From the NCBI RefSeq assembly GCF_013407855.1, contig NZ_JACBZH010000001.1, positions 5,580,001 through 5,644,000 of the forward strand: a stretch of DNA of 64,000 nucleotides, read 5' to 3'. Origin of the DNA: Actinopolymorpha rutila. Its GTDB lineage: Bacteria; Actinomycetota; Actinomycetes; Propionibacteriales; Actinopolymorphaceae. The notes beneath the pieces were generated by a model, which saw nothing but the letters and a program-made list of their open reading frames with translations, made no database searches and had not been told where the DNA came from. Position 1 is the first letter of the stretch. Each line of letters begins with the position of its first letter. A program made the translations under genes and the position numbers. Shown here one piece after another: positions 1 through 8,908 of the stretch.

Positions 1-2070
1 GTAGACGGCCGGCAGTGGATGGGCCCAGGTGAAGGGGCCGCCGCCCTGGGCCAACTCGGCTCGTACGGGCACGTTGGCCAGGTCGGCGTTCTGGTAGACG
101 ATGATCGGATAGTTGGCGACGGTGCCCTGGTAGAACGGCCCGTCGGACAGGTGAATCTTGATCATGTCCCAGACGGCCCGGTAACGCTTCATGGTGTCCG
201 GCTCCGCCCTCGCCGTGGCGAACGCCTTCCACAACCGGTCGATCGGCCCACCGGGCTCGGGCTTCACCCGCGGCGGGGTGCGCTTCCACGGATCGATGCC
301 GGCCTGAGCGTGTTCTTGCGGAGTACCCTGCACCTGCCACCACTGTCCGTGCAGCGGCGCCCAGCGAGTCGTCTCGATAGGCACGAACCACCACGGCCCG
401 GTGAGGTGGTCCGGCCCGTCACCGACGTCCCACGCCGCCTGGCTCATCAGCTTCCCGGTGGCCCACCGGTCCTGGAAGCTCGTGGGCGGAACCGGGTTCA
501 GCGCGACCTGGAGACCGACCTTCTCCCAGTCCCGCTTCAGCAGGTTGTTCTTGCGCTGGTGCTCCTCCGACGCGTCGGCGGGGAAGTCGATGCTGAGCTT
601 CAGCGGCCGCCCGTCAGGTCGTTCCCGCCAGCCGTCCCCGTCGGCGTCCACGACCCGCAGCTCATCGAGGAGCTTCTTGGCCTTGCCGGGATCGTGGGAA
701 ACGTAACTGTCCCGCCAACGCCGGTAGAAGCCCTGACCCTCCTTGTTGACCTGGTACTCGATCGCCATCGGACTGTAGGTGCCGGTGGTCTTCTCACCGG
801 TGTTGAAGTAGATCGACTTCTGCGCCTCCGCACGGTCGAACGCATGCGACAGCGCCTGCCGGAACCTCGGCTCGCGGATCAGCTTGCGGACCTGCGGTTC
901 GATGTAGTCGTAGTTGAGGAAGAACACCGAACCCGACGCCGAACCGCTGTCCCAGAAGTGCAGCTTCGTCCCACTGCGCGACTGCGCCTGCTTCAGCCCC
1001 GCGGCGTCGGCCATCGTCAGGCCCAGGAAGTAGCCGTAGATGAAGTCGCACTCACCTTCCTGCAACTTCAGCTTGGCAACCTGTGGGTCCTGCACAGCGG
1101 TCATCGTCATGGTGTCGACGTACGGAAGCTGGTTTCCCGCTCGGTCCACGCACCAGTAGTAGGGATTGCGTTCCCAGCGCACGACCTGGCCCTCGTCATA
1201 GGTCCGCACCCGCCATCCGGTCAGCGTCGGGCAGTCCGGATTGGTCAGGAAGTTCGACTTCTGGTCGTGGGTGCTTGGCCAGGTCTGCCCCTTGATGCTC
1301 TTGTCGTACGTCGGGTGCCAGCGCCTGAGGTAGTGCTTGGGCAGGAACCAGTCCACGCCCTGCTCGGGCGCGTTGACCAGGTTCGCGAGATAGAGCGGCA
1401 GCAACGGAGTCGGCGCGTCGAACCGCAGAACGAGTGTCAGCTCATCCGGCGCGGACATGCTCATCGGCGTGCCGTTCCCCGACCGTGCGGAGTCCGGAAC
1501 CGTGGCCGGATGGTCCTTGTTCAGCACGAGGTCCTGCCACCAGTACAACGCGTCCGCGCTGGTGACCGGCTGACCGTCGGACCATCGCAGGCCCTCGCGT
1601 ACGTGCAGCGTCCACTCCGACGCATCGTCGTTGGACGACCAGCTCTCCACCAGGCCCGGCGCGATGTCGAGCCCGTCGTTCAGCCACCGCAGCGGCGAAC
1701 GTCCATACATGTACTCGAAGCTCGACGCGTCCGTCGTGGCCCGGGTGATCAGCCGCAGGTTCCCGCCATAGGAACCCGTGTGCACCCACCTGTGCGGAAC
1801 GACGTACGGGCGCTTCGGCAGCCGCTCCTCAACCGCCGGCAGCCGCCCGGCACGAACCTTCTCCCGGAGTGACGGCGCCTCGTGCAGCTGCTTCGGCGCA
1901 CTCAGCGGCTTACGCGCCGAGCCCTTGGCCACCCTCGTCGACGTCGGCGACGGCACGCCGGCCTCGCGGCGGTCGGTGTCGGAGCAGGCCCCAAGACTCA
2001 CGCTGCCGGCCAGCACCGCACAGCCGTAGAGGAAGCGGCGCCGAGCTACGTCGGTGCTCCTGGCAGGCAT
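1..2070 (-). CDS. ABC transporter family-5 substrate-binding lipoprotein (C-terminus off window)
   Basis: Cell-surface binding protein of the peptide/nickel/opine ABC family (SBP_bac_5), which captures substrate for a membrane permease. The ATG at 2070 has a GAGGAGG ribosome site. The N-terminus has a twin-arginine run (R10-R12, ARRRFLYG) and a lipobox ending at C29 (SLGAC), so a Tat-exported lipoprotein is likely. Family features are present: VPHRWVHTGSYGGNL near the mature start, LRWSDGQPVTSADALYWW, WERNPYYW, and FRQALSHAFDR. 690 codons are visible. A decayed paralogue at 44647-45709 continues only about 14 residues past the equivalent of the last residues here (HPLPAVY), so very little is missing. 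Permease genes would lie left of the window. Substrate unknown. Confidence 0.93.
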   Translation of the reverse strand, partial: MPARSTDVARRRFLYGCAVLAGSVSLGACSDTDRREAGVPSPTSTRVAKGSARKPLSAPKQLHEAPSLREKVRAGRLPAVEERLPKRPYVVPHRWVHTGSYGGNLRLITRATTDASSFEYMYGRSPLRWLNDGLDIAPGLVESWSSNDDASEWTLHVREGLRWSDGQPVTSADALYWWQDLVLNKDHPATVPDSARSGNGTPMSMSAPDELTLVLRFDAPTPLLPLYLANLVNAPEQGVDWFLPKHYLRRWHPTYDKSIKGQTWPSTHDQKSNFLTNPDCPTLTGWRVRTYDEGQVVRWERNPYYWCVDRAGNQLPYVDTMTMTAVQDPQVAKLKLQEGECDFIYGYFLGLTMADAAGLKQAQSRSGTKLHFWDSGSASGSVFFLNYDYIEPQVRKLIREPRFRQALSHAFDRAEAQKSIYFNTGEKTTGTYSPMAIEYQVNKEGQGFYRRWRDSYVSHDPGKAKKLLDELRVVDADGDGWRERPDGRPLKLSIDFPADASEEHQRKNNLLKRDWEKVGLQVALNPVPPTSFQDRWATGKLMSQAAWDVGDGPDHLTGPWWFVPIETTRWAPLHGQWWQVQGTPQEHAQAGIDPWKRTPPRVKPEPGGPIDRLWKAFATARAEPDTMKRYRAVWDMIKIHLSDGPFYQGTVANYPIIVYQNADLANVPVRAELAQGGGPFTWAHPLPAVY

Positions 2071-2391
2071 GTGACGGCCTCCTCGCGTCCGACCGCAGCG
2101 CCGACCATCCGCTCGGCGCGGCGACGACCTGCGATCCGTCCTGACGTCGTCACGACACAAGCACACCGACCGCGGCAGCCGCCACCACACGTCGGGCACT
2201 GGCCGCGGCCACAGTCGGCCGTGACACCTCGTCACCTCTCAAGGCTCAGGATCGCCGTCGCAAGGAGTTTTCCCTGGCCCCAGGGGCGGGCTCCCGGGGG
2301 TGACACCAGGGAGTTGCCCGATACAGACCCAGAAGGCATCGGGTCGAAGATGAAACGTTGGAAAACTCGATCCGGAACGGAGTGAGCAGGG
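2071..2391. other. Intergenic region between divergent genes
   Basis: About 320 bases between the binding protein (read leftward) and the serine hydrolase (read rightward). It should hold both promoters. I see no convincing paired -35/-10 boxes, palindrome or small gene. Confidence 0.4.
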
Positions 2392-3525
2392 GTGCGTCGA
2401 TCATTGGTCACCGCGAGAACGATCCTGGTGGGCACTGTCATGGTCGCGGCGACCGCAGCGCCCGTGGCAGCGACACCGGCGGCCGCAGCTACAACCGAAC
2501 CGGCGCCGCGGGAACTCCAGAGCGCCCTGGACAGGATCGTGGACGCAGGCGCGATCGGTGCCGTTGCCGAGATTCGTGACAGGCACGGTGTGGTGCGGGG
2601 TCACAGCGGCGTCGCCGCGCTCGACACGCATCGGGCCGTGCCGGTTCAGTCGCGCTTCCGGATCGGTAGCATCACCAAGACGTTCGTCGCCACCGTCACA
2701 CTTCAACTGGTCGACGAGGGCAGGCTGAACCTGAACGACACAGTGGAGAAGTGGCTGCCGGGGGTCGTTCCAGGGGGTGACAAGATCACCTTGCGCTACC
2801 TGCTCAACCACACCAGCGGGTTGTACGACTACCTCCACACGCTCACCTTCCCACCCGACCCGGCGTTTCTGGCGTACCGATCGCGCACCTGGACCGCCGA
2901 GGAACTGATCCACCGCGCGGTGTCCAATCCTCCTGTTGTGAAGGATCCGGGGAAGCAGTTCTCGTACTCGAACACCAACTACATCCTCCTCGGCGAGATC
3001 ATCGAGAAGGCGACCGGCCGAACGTACGGAGAAGAGATCGAACGCCGCATCATCCGGCCGCTGCGACTTCGTGGAACGACCGTCCCCGGGACCTCCGAAC
3101 AGATCCCTGGTCCTCATCCCCACGGCTACGTCCCTGTCCGGCAAGGTGAGGACACCCAACTCGTCGACTACACCGAAATGAACCCCTCGGTGATGGGCGC
3201 CGGCGGCGAGATCATCTCCACCACCTCGGACCTGAACCGCTTCTACGCGGCGCTGTTCGGCGGTCGGCTCGTCCCGTCGAGCCTGCTGGACGAGATGACC
3301 GAGGCTGGAACCGACGGCGGGCGTTACGGGCTCGGCCTGTTCATCGTCCGGACCACCTGCGGGATCACCGTGTACGGGCACGACAGAGACGCACTCGCCT
3401 ACGATGCCTGGGCGTACTCCACGAAGGATGGTCGCCGTCAGGTCGCCATCGCTGTCACGCCCGACCACGCCGGCAACCCTGACGAGGCGGTCGACGCTCT
3501 CGTAGACGCCGCCTTCTGCGGTTGA
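2392..3525 (+). CDS. Secreted beta-lactamase-fold serine hydrolase (DD-peptidase/EstB type)
   Basis: Class C beta-lactamase-like serine hydrolase of 377 residues, the fold used by D-Ala-D-Ala carboxypeptidases and related esterases. The GTG start sits after a purine-rich GAGCAGG. A Sec signal peptide covers about residues 5-34. The catalytic SxxK is SITK (S93, K96) and the YxN motif is YSN (Y192-N194). LNHTSGL at about 139-145 and a GAGGEIISTTSDLNRF block are typical. The third motif is atypical: YGHDRD replaces the usual HxG after H330. Acts outside the membrane on cell-wall peptides or esters; exact substrate not readable from sequence. It stands alone in the plus direction, with the next gene 50 bases on. 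Confidence 0.88.
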   Translation: MRRSLVTARTILVGTVMVAATAAPVAATPAAAATTEPAPRELQSALDRIVDAGAIGAVAEIRDRHGVVRGHSGVAALDTHRAVPVQSRFRIGSITKTFVATVTLQLVDEGRLNLNDTVEKWLPGVVPGGDKITLRYLLNHTSGLYDYLHTLTFPPDPAFLAYRSRTWTAEELIHRAVSNPPVVKDPGKQFSYSNTNYILLGEIIEKATGRTYGEEIERRIIRPLRLRGTTVPGTSEQIPGPHPHGYVPVRQGEDTQLVDYTEMNPSVMGAGGEIISTTSDLNRFYAALFGGRLVPSSLLDEMTEAGTDGGRYGLGLFIVRTTCGITVYGHDRDALAYDAWAYSTKDGRRQVAIAVTPDHAGNPDEAVDALVDAAFCG

Positions 3526-3575
3526 ACTCGGGCATCATGGGTTCGACTCCCCCATTCGACCGGAGGTCGTACAGC

Positions 3576-4091
3576 ATGGAAACGTGGGATGCGATCCGAG
3601 CTCGCCGCAATGTCCGTTCGTACCGCCCTGACCCGATCAGTGACACCGACCTGGACCGGATCGTGGAGGCCGCCCGGCGGGCGCCGTCCGCTTCAAACCG
3701 TCAGCACTGGGACTTCGTGATCGTCACCGACCGCGACCAGCTCACCGAGCTCTCGAAGGTCTGGCAGGGCGCCCGTCACATCGCCGATGCTCCCGCCGCG
3801 ATCGCCCTGGTCGTTCCCCAGCCGCCCGACGACCGGAACAGGGAAATAGACCAGTACGACCTGGGCCAGGCGACCTATGCCATCGCGCTCGCCGCCGCCG
3901 ACCTGGGTATCGGCACCGGCCACTCCTCGGTCAGCGACCAGGACAAGGCACGCAGCATCCTCGGCGTGCCGGGCGACCACATCGTCGCCTACCTGCTCGG
4001 CGTCGGCTACCCGGACGACCGGCCGCTGCGCCCCATCGCCCGGCCGAACCGCCGCCCCTTCGACGAGGTCGTTCACCGCGGCACCTGGTAG
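3576..4091 (+). CDS. Nitroreductase-family FMN oxidoreductase
   Basis: Small FMN-dependent nitroreductase-family protein of 171 residues, reducing nitro groups, quinones or related acceptors with NAD(P)H. The N-terminal block RRNVRSYRPDPI and ARRAPSASNRQHWDFVIV is the phosphate-binding signature. GIGTGHSSV and LGVGYPDDRPLRP mark the C-terminal FMN contacts. The ATG at 3576 was chosen because CGGAGG lies 8 bases upstream and the family begins here; an in-frame upstream ATG at 3522 would add 18 unconserved residues. Partner pathway not evident. Confidence 0.88.
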   Translation: METWDAIRARRNVRSYRPDPISDTDLDRIVEAARRAPSASNRQHWDFVIVTDRDQLTELSKVWQGARHIADAPAAIALVVPQPPDDRNREIDQYDLGQATYAIALAAADLGIGTGHSSVSDQDKARSILGVPGDHIVAYLLGVGYPDDRPLRPIARPNRRPFDEVVHRGTW

Positions 4092-4207
4092 TCCCCTCTC
4101 CCCGGGGCTCGCCGGACCGCCGAGCATGGCCTGGATCGTCGTACCACTCTCCTTGTAGCGTTGCCACCTCACGCAGCAGCGAAGCGACCTACGCGGAGGT
4201 GACGAGC

Positions 4208-5077
4208 GTGTCGGTGAGAGTGGGCATCCAGCTGTACTCCGTCAGGCAGCCCATGGCCCAGGATCCCTACCGAACCCTGGAGCGGCTGGCCGAGCTCGGC
4301 TACAGGAACTTCGTGGGAGCGAACCACAACGCCGGCACCGACGACGGGATCGGGTTCGGCGTCCCGGCCAAGGACCTTCGCGCCACCCTGGGCCGGCTCG
4401 GCATGCAGGTCGTCGGCTGCCACGTCAATCCCCTCGACCCGCAGCGCCTGCCGGCGATCCTCGACTACCACCGCGAGCTGGGCAACACGCGGATCGGCTG
4501 CGACATCGAGTTCTATCCGTACGAGGATCTGGAATATGTTCTGCGCCGCGCGGAGTTCTTCAACCAGGTCGGGGAGCTCTGCCGCGAACGAGAGATGCGG
4601 TTCTATTACCACAACCACTACCAGGAGTTTCAGCTCATCGGCGGTCGTACTGTCTACGACCTCATCATGCAGAACACCGATCCGGAACTCGTGTTCGTGG
4701 AGATGGACACGTACTGGATGATGCGCGGCGGACAGGACCCGGTCGCGATGATCGAGAAATACAGCGACCGGCTGGTTCTCCTGCACCAGAAGGACTTCCC
4801 CCGCGATGCACCCCAACCGGCCGTGATGTTCGACGGGACCGTCGACAGGAACGCCGAGATCACCCTCGATTCGTTCCTGGCAACGAAGGACCCGCTCTGC
4901 TTCACCGAGATCGGTACGGGCGTGATGCCCATCCAGGCCATCATCGACGCAGCCGGCAAGTGCCAGAACTTCGAGTACCTGCTGCTGGAACAGGACCACA
5001 CCCAGCTGGACGAGCTCGACTCGGTGAAGCGAAGCCGCGACGAGTTCGACCGCTACGCAGGCATCTCCTGGGACTGA
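4208..5077 (+). CDS. Sugar phosphate isomerase/epimerase-like TIM barrel
   Basis: Xylose isomerase-like TIM-barrel protein (AP_endonuc_2 / IolE-type family), 289 residues from GTG 4208, which follows GCGGAGG by about 8 bases. Conserved pieces are GIQLYSVR at the N-terminus, the EMDTYWM strand with a metal-binding Glu, LLHQKDFPR, and FTEIGTGVMPIQAII near the end. The family isomerises or epimerises small sugars or inositol derivatives with a divalent metal. No sugar operon surrounds it, so the substrate is unknown. A GTG at 4199 in the same frame would overlap the ribosome site and is less likely. Confidence 0.85.
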   Translation: MSVRVGIQLYSVRQPMAQDPYRTLERLAELGYRNFVGANHNAGTDDGIGFGVPAKDLRATLGRLGMQVVGCHVNPLDPQRLPAILDYHRELGNTRIGCDIEFYPYEDLEYVLRRAEFFNQVGELCREREMRFYYHNHYQEFQLIGGRTVYDLIMQNTDPELVFVEMDTYWMMRGGQDPVAMIEKYSDRLVLLHQKDFPRDAPQPAVMFDGTVDRNAEITLDSFLATKDPLCFTEIGTGVMPIQAIIDAAGKCQNFEYLLLEQDHTQLDELDSVKRSRDEFDRYAGISWD

Positions 5078-5112
5078 GCCGAGCGCACTCATGGCCGAGG
5101 AAGTCCTGTGGT

Positions 5113-5131
5113 CGAAGGGGTCGTCCCCTCG
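5113..5131. terminator. Short hairpin between convergent genes
   Basis: AGGGG at 5116-5120 pairs with CCCCT at 5125-5129, with two further pairs outside a bulged A. It lies between the 3' ends of the isomerase-like gene (plus) and the Nudix gene (minus). No U-tract, as is common in actinomycetes. Confidence 0.35.
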
Positions 5132-5154
5132 TAAGAGACCGGCCCTACGAGACG

Positions 5155-5637
5155 CTAGGCGACCTGGAACCGTCCGGTTCGGCAGTACGCCCGCCACAGC
5201 CTGAGCGTCTCTGCGACCTGCTCGTGGCACTGGTCGGGGACCTCCGCGAAGAAGCGCAGGTCGAGTGCCTCCCCGTCGAGCGGACGAAGGTCGCCGGTCC
5301 AGGTTCGGACCGCGAAGCACAGTGCGAACGCATGCACCTGGTCGCCGTTGGGGTAGGTGAACGGGCCGGCACTCGACTCGCAGGCGAAGGGTTCGAGGTC
5401 GCCCACCTCTGCGCGCAGTCCTGTCTCCTCCTCCAGCTCACGAACCGCTGTGAGTGCGAACGTCGAATGCGGTTCGGCGTTGCCGGCGGGCAATCCCCAC
5501 CATCCGGTGTCGCTGCGCCGGATCAGGAGGAACCTGTCATCGGAGTCGATGACCAGGACCTGCGCGGCCGGAACGACGGCCAGCTCCGAGCCGATCTTCT
5601 GCCGCAACCGCCAGAGGTACGAACCTTCGAATCCCAC
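5155..5637 (-). CDS. Nudix hydrolase
   Basis: Nudix pyrophosphohydrolase of 160 residues, hydrolysing nucleoside diphosphate derivatives. The Nudix box is GNAEPHSTFALTAV followed by RELEEETGL. The REUxEExGU part is intact, but the first conserved Glu (position 7 of the box) is Ser. The strand before it, FLLIRRSDTGWWGLPAG, is typical. Starts at GTG 5637; the nearest purine-rich stretch is about 12 bases upstream. A near-perfect palindrome lies about 85 bases upstream and may control it. Confidence 0.85.
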   Translation of the reverse strand: MGFEGSYLWRLRQKIGSELAVVPAAQVLVIDSDDRFLLIRRSDTGWWGLPAGNAEPHSTFALTAVRELEEETGLRAEVGDLEPFACESSAGPFTYPNGDQVHAFALCFAVRTWTGDLRPLDGEALDLRFFAEVPDQCHEQVAETLRLWRAYCRTGRFQVA

Positions 5638-5720
5638 GCCGCGACCCTACCTTCGACGGGTCGATAGGCATCTCACCCGCCGATGGTTTCGTCGCGCGGA
5701 TCGACCCAGGCCCCTCCACC

Positions 5721-5742
5721 TGATACGTAAAACTACGTATCA
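5721..5742. promoter_or_regulatory. 22-bp perfect inverted repeat (TetR-type operator candidate)
   Basis: TGATACGTA at 5721-5729 and TACGTATCA at 5734-5742 are perfect inverted 9-mers separated by AAAC. Each arm contains TACGTA, itself palindromic. It is AT-rich against a GC-rich background and lies about 85 bases upstream of the Nudix start. Such sites usually bind TetR or MarR dimers; no such regulator is adjacent. Confidence 0.6.
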
Positions 5743-5860
5743 GCCAGTGTCTCGCCCCACCAATACGCTCGGACTGTCGTGACCTGCACGGGCCGTACAC
5801 GGAGGGACATCATGGAATCTCCCGGCAGCAGTCCGAAGCCACCTGCCTGACCGGGTCGGC

Positions 5861-6211
5861 TCAGTCGATCTGCCGTACGGGAATCTCGACGTGCACGCCG
5901 TTGCCGACCGAGTCGGCCGGCAGCGGCACCCGCACAGTGTTGATGAAGTCTCCGGGGGCGGTCGTCCCGTCACCAGAACGGTCCACGTGCGCGTAGACCG
6001 CGTACTGCCGCCCGGGTGTGAGGTCGGCCTCGAGCAGGTAGGGGCCTTCCACATCGGTCCGGTCGTGGGCCTCGACCACTGCCTTCGCCACCGTGGCGGA
6101 CGACTCGTCGGCCATGGTCACATCCTGGATGGACACCCGGACCGTCATCGGCTCCTCGGACGGGGCGGCGAGCGCGTCAGGCGGCAGCACCACGAAGCAC
6201 GCCACCTTCAC
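5861..6211 (-). CDS. YbaY/YscW-like beta-sandwich protein
   Basis: 116-residue protein resembling the YbaY / YscW lipoprotein-chaperone domain (PF09619). It has an MTVRVSIQDVTMADESS strand pair, AKAVVEAHD, then LTPGRQYAVYAHVDRSGDG and a final VPVRQI-type strand. The GTG start at 6211 has only weak Shine-Dalgarno character and no signal peptide, so the true start could differ or export may be lost. Function in actinomycetes is unknown. It lies 53 bases downstream of the astacin gene on the same strand and may be co-transcribed. Confidence 0.65.
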   Translation of the reverse strand: MKVACFVVLPPDALAAPSEEPMTVRVSIQDVTMADESSATVAKAVVEAHDRTDVEGPYLLEADLTPGRQYAVYAHVDRSGDGTTAPGDFINTVRVPLPADSVGNGVHVEIPVRQID

Positions 6212-6264
6212 GCCCGCCCCCGACTCGTCGATCCAAGGTCTGTCCCGCTCACTTCGTCAGTGTG

Positions 6265-8337
6265 TCACCAGGTCGCGGCCAGCGTCCACGCGAACTGTCC
6301 CGACCCGAGCGCACCACGCCACCAGTTCAGATCACCGCGGTAGTGGAAGAGCACGTCGGCTTTCCCGTCGCCGGTGAAGTCTCCGATCCAGTACGGCCGG
6401 CCGTCGTAGATGGCGTGCCCGAATCCGCGGGTGTTTCCCGCCAGGTTCCAGGTCAGGGAGCCGCTGTCCATCCGCCCGAGCCACCAGTTGTCGTCGCCTG
6501 GGTAGTAGAACATCACGTCGGTCGACCCGTTGCCGGTGAAGTCACCGACCCAGAACGGCCTGCCGTCGTTGATCGCGTGCCCGAACCCGCGGGTGTTTCC
6601 CACGAACCGCCAGCGAAGCTGGCCGCCCGACATCTCCCCCAGCCACCAGTTGTCGTCGCCCGGGTAGTAGAACATCACGTCCGTCGACCCGTTGCCGGTG
6701 AAGTCGCCGACCCAGAACGGCCTGCCGTCGTTGATGCGGTGACCGAAGCCCCTCGTGTTTCCGACCAGGGACCATCCCAGCCCGCCGGCGGACATGGTGC
6801 CGAGCCACCAGTTGTCGTCGCCGGGGTAGTAGAACATCACGTCGGTCGACCCGTTGCCGGTGAAGTCACCGACCCAGAACGGCCTGCCGTCGTTGATCGC
6901 GTGCCCGAACCCGCGGGTGTTTCCCACGAACCGCCAGCGAAGCTGGCCGCCCGACATCTCCCCCAGCCACCAGTTGTCGTCGCCCGGGTAGTAGAACATC
7001 ACGTCCGTCGACCCGTTGCCGGTGAAGTCACCCACCCAGAACGGCCGACCGTCGTTGATCGCATGCCCGAACCCGGCGGTGTTCCCCACCAGCCGCCACT
7101 GAAGCCGGCCGCCCGACATCTCCCCCAGCCACCAGTTGTCGTCACCGGGGTAGTAGAACATCACGTCGGTCGACCCGTTGCCGGTGAAGTCACCGACCCA
7201 GATGGGCCGACCGTCGTCGAGGTTCCCGAAGCCCGAAGTGTCACCGACCTGGGTGAAGGTCAGTGCACCACCGGTCGTCGTGCCGAGGTACCAGACCTGC
7301 TGGGCGGGCGCGTAGTAGAGAAGGCTGTTCGCCACACCTGGAAGGAACCTTCCCACCCAGGCGTTGCGGGGGTCGGGGTACAGACTCGGATACATCACCG
7401 CGACCGCGGCCCTGTCCCCGACACTGAGCCCGGCCCGCTGGCCCATGATCACACCCGGCGGCAACGACCTCAGGGCTTCCAGGGTCACCCTCGTCCTGCC
7501 GTCGGGATCGACGATGCCGAACGCGGTGGCGCCGTAGTGCATGATCGAGCCGTAGTCGTATCCCCCGACGTCGTCGCCGTCGCTGATGTGCTGGTCGAAG
7601 TTGTGGGCCTTGCCGGCCTGGATGTTGGCCCAGTTGACCCGGACGAACTGGTCGCGGTCCTCGCGGGACTGCTCGTGCCACAGGCCGACCGCGTGCCCGA
7701 GCTCGTGCACGGTGGCACCGAACCCGCAGTTGGCGGACAGGTTGACCGTCTGCTGACCGCCCTGCCGGCCGACCGCGGAGCTGCATTCGGTGGAGTCCTG
7801 GCAGGTGAGCCACGCGGGGTCGCCCGCACGTCGTGCGCGGAAGGACAGCCGGGTGCGCTGATGCCAGTGGTCCACGGCGCGGTTCAGGGCGTCCCGAGCC
7901 GCCTGCGTCAGGTTGGCGTTGGTCTCGAACGGGATCCGCCCCAGCGGCCACCGGAAGTTCGCTCCCGGAACGACGACGGCCCCGGCGGGCAAGGCCGCAC
8001 CGTCCTCCTGCGGAACAACGTCGACGACGGTTCCGGGCGTGACACCGGCGTGCAGCCCAACTGTGAAGTCGCGCGCCGACTCGGCCGCAGCGGTGACACC
8101 GTTCTCGAGTTCCTCGACCGTGCCGAGGATGATGTCACCCTCGAAGATCGCCAGGCCGTCGCGTGCCTCGAACTGGACAGGGACGTCGATCAGCCCCATT
8201 CGGGTGATCAGCCCGGTCCGGACGTCGCCCCGGCCCTCGGCGAGTTCGCCCGCGGGCTGGGTCTCGGCGGTCCTCTCGGCGGACGGGACATCGATCGCGT
8301 CGTCGGTTGCGTTCCTGTCTTCGGAAGGTGGGACCAT
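6265..8337 (-). CDS. Astacin-family (M12A) metalloprotease with seven-repeat C-terminal propeller
   Basis: 690-residue zinc protease. The astacin signature HELGHAVGLWHEQ starts at H211 (zinc ligands H211, H215, H221; base E212) and the Met-turn is SIMHY at 264-268. From about residue 326 seven tandem units of about 54 residues follow, with consensus GRPFWVGDFTGNGSTDV, MFYYPGDDNWWLG and GNTRGFGHAIND; unit 1 is degenerate and unit 7 diverged. Seven such FG-GAP/VCBS-like units suggest a closed seven-bladed propeller. ATG 8337 has AGGAG upstream. No signal peptide is visible, odd for a family normally secreted. The first 125 residues are an unassigned pro-like domain. Confidence 0.9.
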   Translation of the reverse strand: MVPPSEDRNATDDAIDVPSAERTAETQPAGELAEGRGDVRTGLITRMGLIDVPVQFEARDGLAIFEGDIILGTVEELENGVTAAAESARDFTVGLHAGVTPGTVVDVVPQEDGAALPAGAVVVPGANFRWPLGRIPFETNANLTQAARDALNRAVDHWHQRTRLSFRARRAGDPAWLTCQDSTECSSAVGRQGGQQTVNLSANCGFGATVHELGHAVGLWHEQSREDRDQFVRVNWANIQAGKAHNFDQHISDGDDVGGYDYGSIMHYGATAFGIVDPDGRTRVTLEALRSLPPGVIMGQRAGLSVGDRAAVAVMYPSLYPDPRNAWVGRFLPGVANSLLYYAPAQQVWYLGTTTGGALTFTQVGDTSGFGNLDDGRPIWVGDFTGNGSTDVMFYYPGDDNWWLGEMSGGRLQWRLVGNTAGFGHAINDGRPFWVGDFTGNGSTDVMFYYPGDDNWWLGEMSGGQLRWRFVGNTRGFGHAINDGRPFWVGDFTGNGSTDVMFYYPGDDNWWLGTMSAGGLGWSLVGNTRGFGHRINDGRPFWVGDFTGNGSTDVMFYYPGDDNWWLGEMSGGQLRWRFVGNTRGFGHAINDGRPFWVGDFTGNGSTDVMFYYPGDDNWWLGRMDSGSLTWNLAGNTRGFGHAIYDGRPYWIGDFTGDGKADVLFHYRGDLNWWRGALGSGQFAWTLAATW
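6501..7029. repeat. Tandem 162-bp propeller units with a 205-bp exact duplication
   Basis: Bases 6501-6705 are identical to 6825-7029, an offset of 324 (two repeat units). Units in between differ at both DNA and protein level. This points to recent gene conversion or unequal crossover inside the repeat array of the protease gene. Confidence 0.85.
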
Positions 8338-8908
8338 GATCGGCTCCTGTGTTCGGGACTTTATCCAGGCTGTGTCCGGCCGTGGAAGAAGGCAGCGCGT
8401 TACGCTCACCCAGAGGGTGTGCAGGCCTGCTCGGGCGGCGACGAACCAACGAATGCGTGGTCGCAGACAATCGAGAGTGCGCCTATGAGAATCGCCACCC
8501 CACAACTCCCCCCAGCGAGCTGCGATGCACTGCGAACGTCGCCAGGAGCAGTGCCGGCAGCTCGATTGCACGCAAGCATCAACCCGTGATCCACTCCCCA
8601 CAAGACTCCTGTTGATCACGAAGCGATCACAGTGCGACTGGAGAGGAGTCATGCCGTGGCCGGCAGCCCGAAGCTCGGGCCATGGACCGTCAAGGCGTGC
8701 TTGCGGGCCCTGTTGCCGTGACCTCGTCCCGTGACCCGGTGGGCGCGAACGGACGTCGGCCGGGGGTCGCGCGTCGACCACTTTGGCTCTTGACGCCCTC
8801 CGCCCGTCGCTCCATGCTCACGGCAAGACTTTGAACGCAAGCGACTCCCGGGCTCCTCTTGCCGCACAGATACAACCGGCGGTACACGGCCCGCGGAACG
8901 GGGTCCCC
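8338..8908. other. Intergenic region, no gene recognised
   Basis: About 570 bases between divergent genes. Short frames exist, for example an ATG at 8651 after GGAGAGGAG giving 28 residues, but none looks conserved. The divergent promoters must lie here. Confidence 0.4.

Noticed and set aside
19..1872. 617-codon plus-strand frame opposite the left-edge binding protein
   Set aside because: Rich in Arg, Pro and Val with no motif, as expected for the shadow of a high-GC gene.
3526..3566. Sequence resembling a tRNA T-arm (GGGTTCGACTCCC) just after the serine hydrolase stop
   Set aside because: No acceptor or anticodon stems can be built upstream, which is coding sequence of the hydrolase. A tRNA 3' fragment as an attachment site is possible, but there is no integrase or second copy.
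5155..5637. Nudix protein as inactive because the first box Glu is Ser
   Set aside because: The metal-binding REUxEE part is complete and the first Glu is the least essential residue, so loss of activity cannot be claimed.
6262..8589. 775-codon open frame on the plus strand opposite the astacin gene
   Set aside because: Low-complexity VVEHHVGRPVAGEV repeats are the mirror of the propeller repeats on the other strand; the minus-strand reading has catalytic motifs and a ribosome site.
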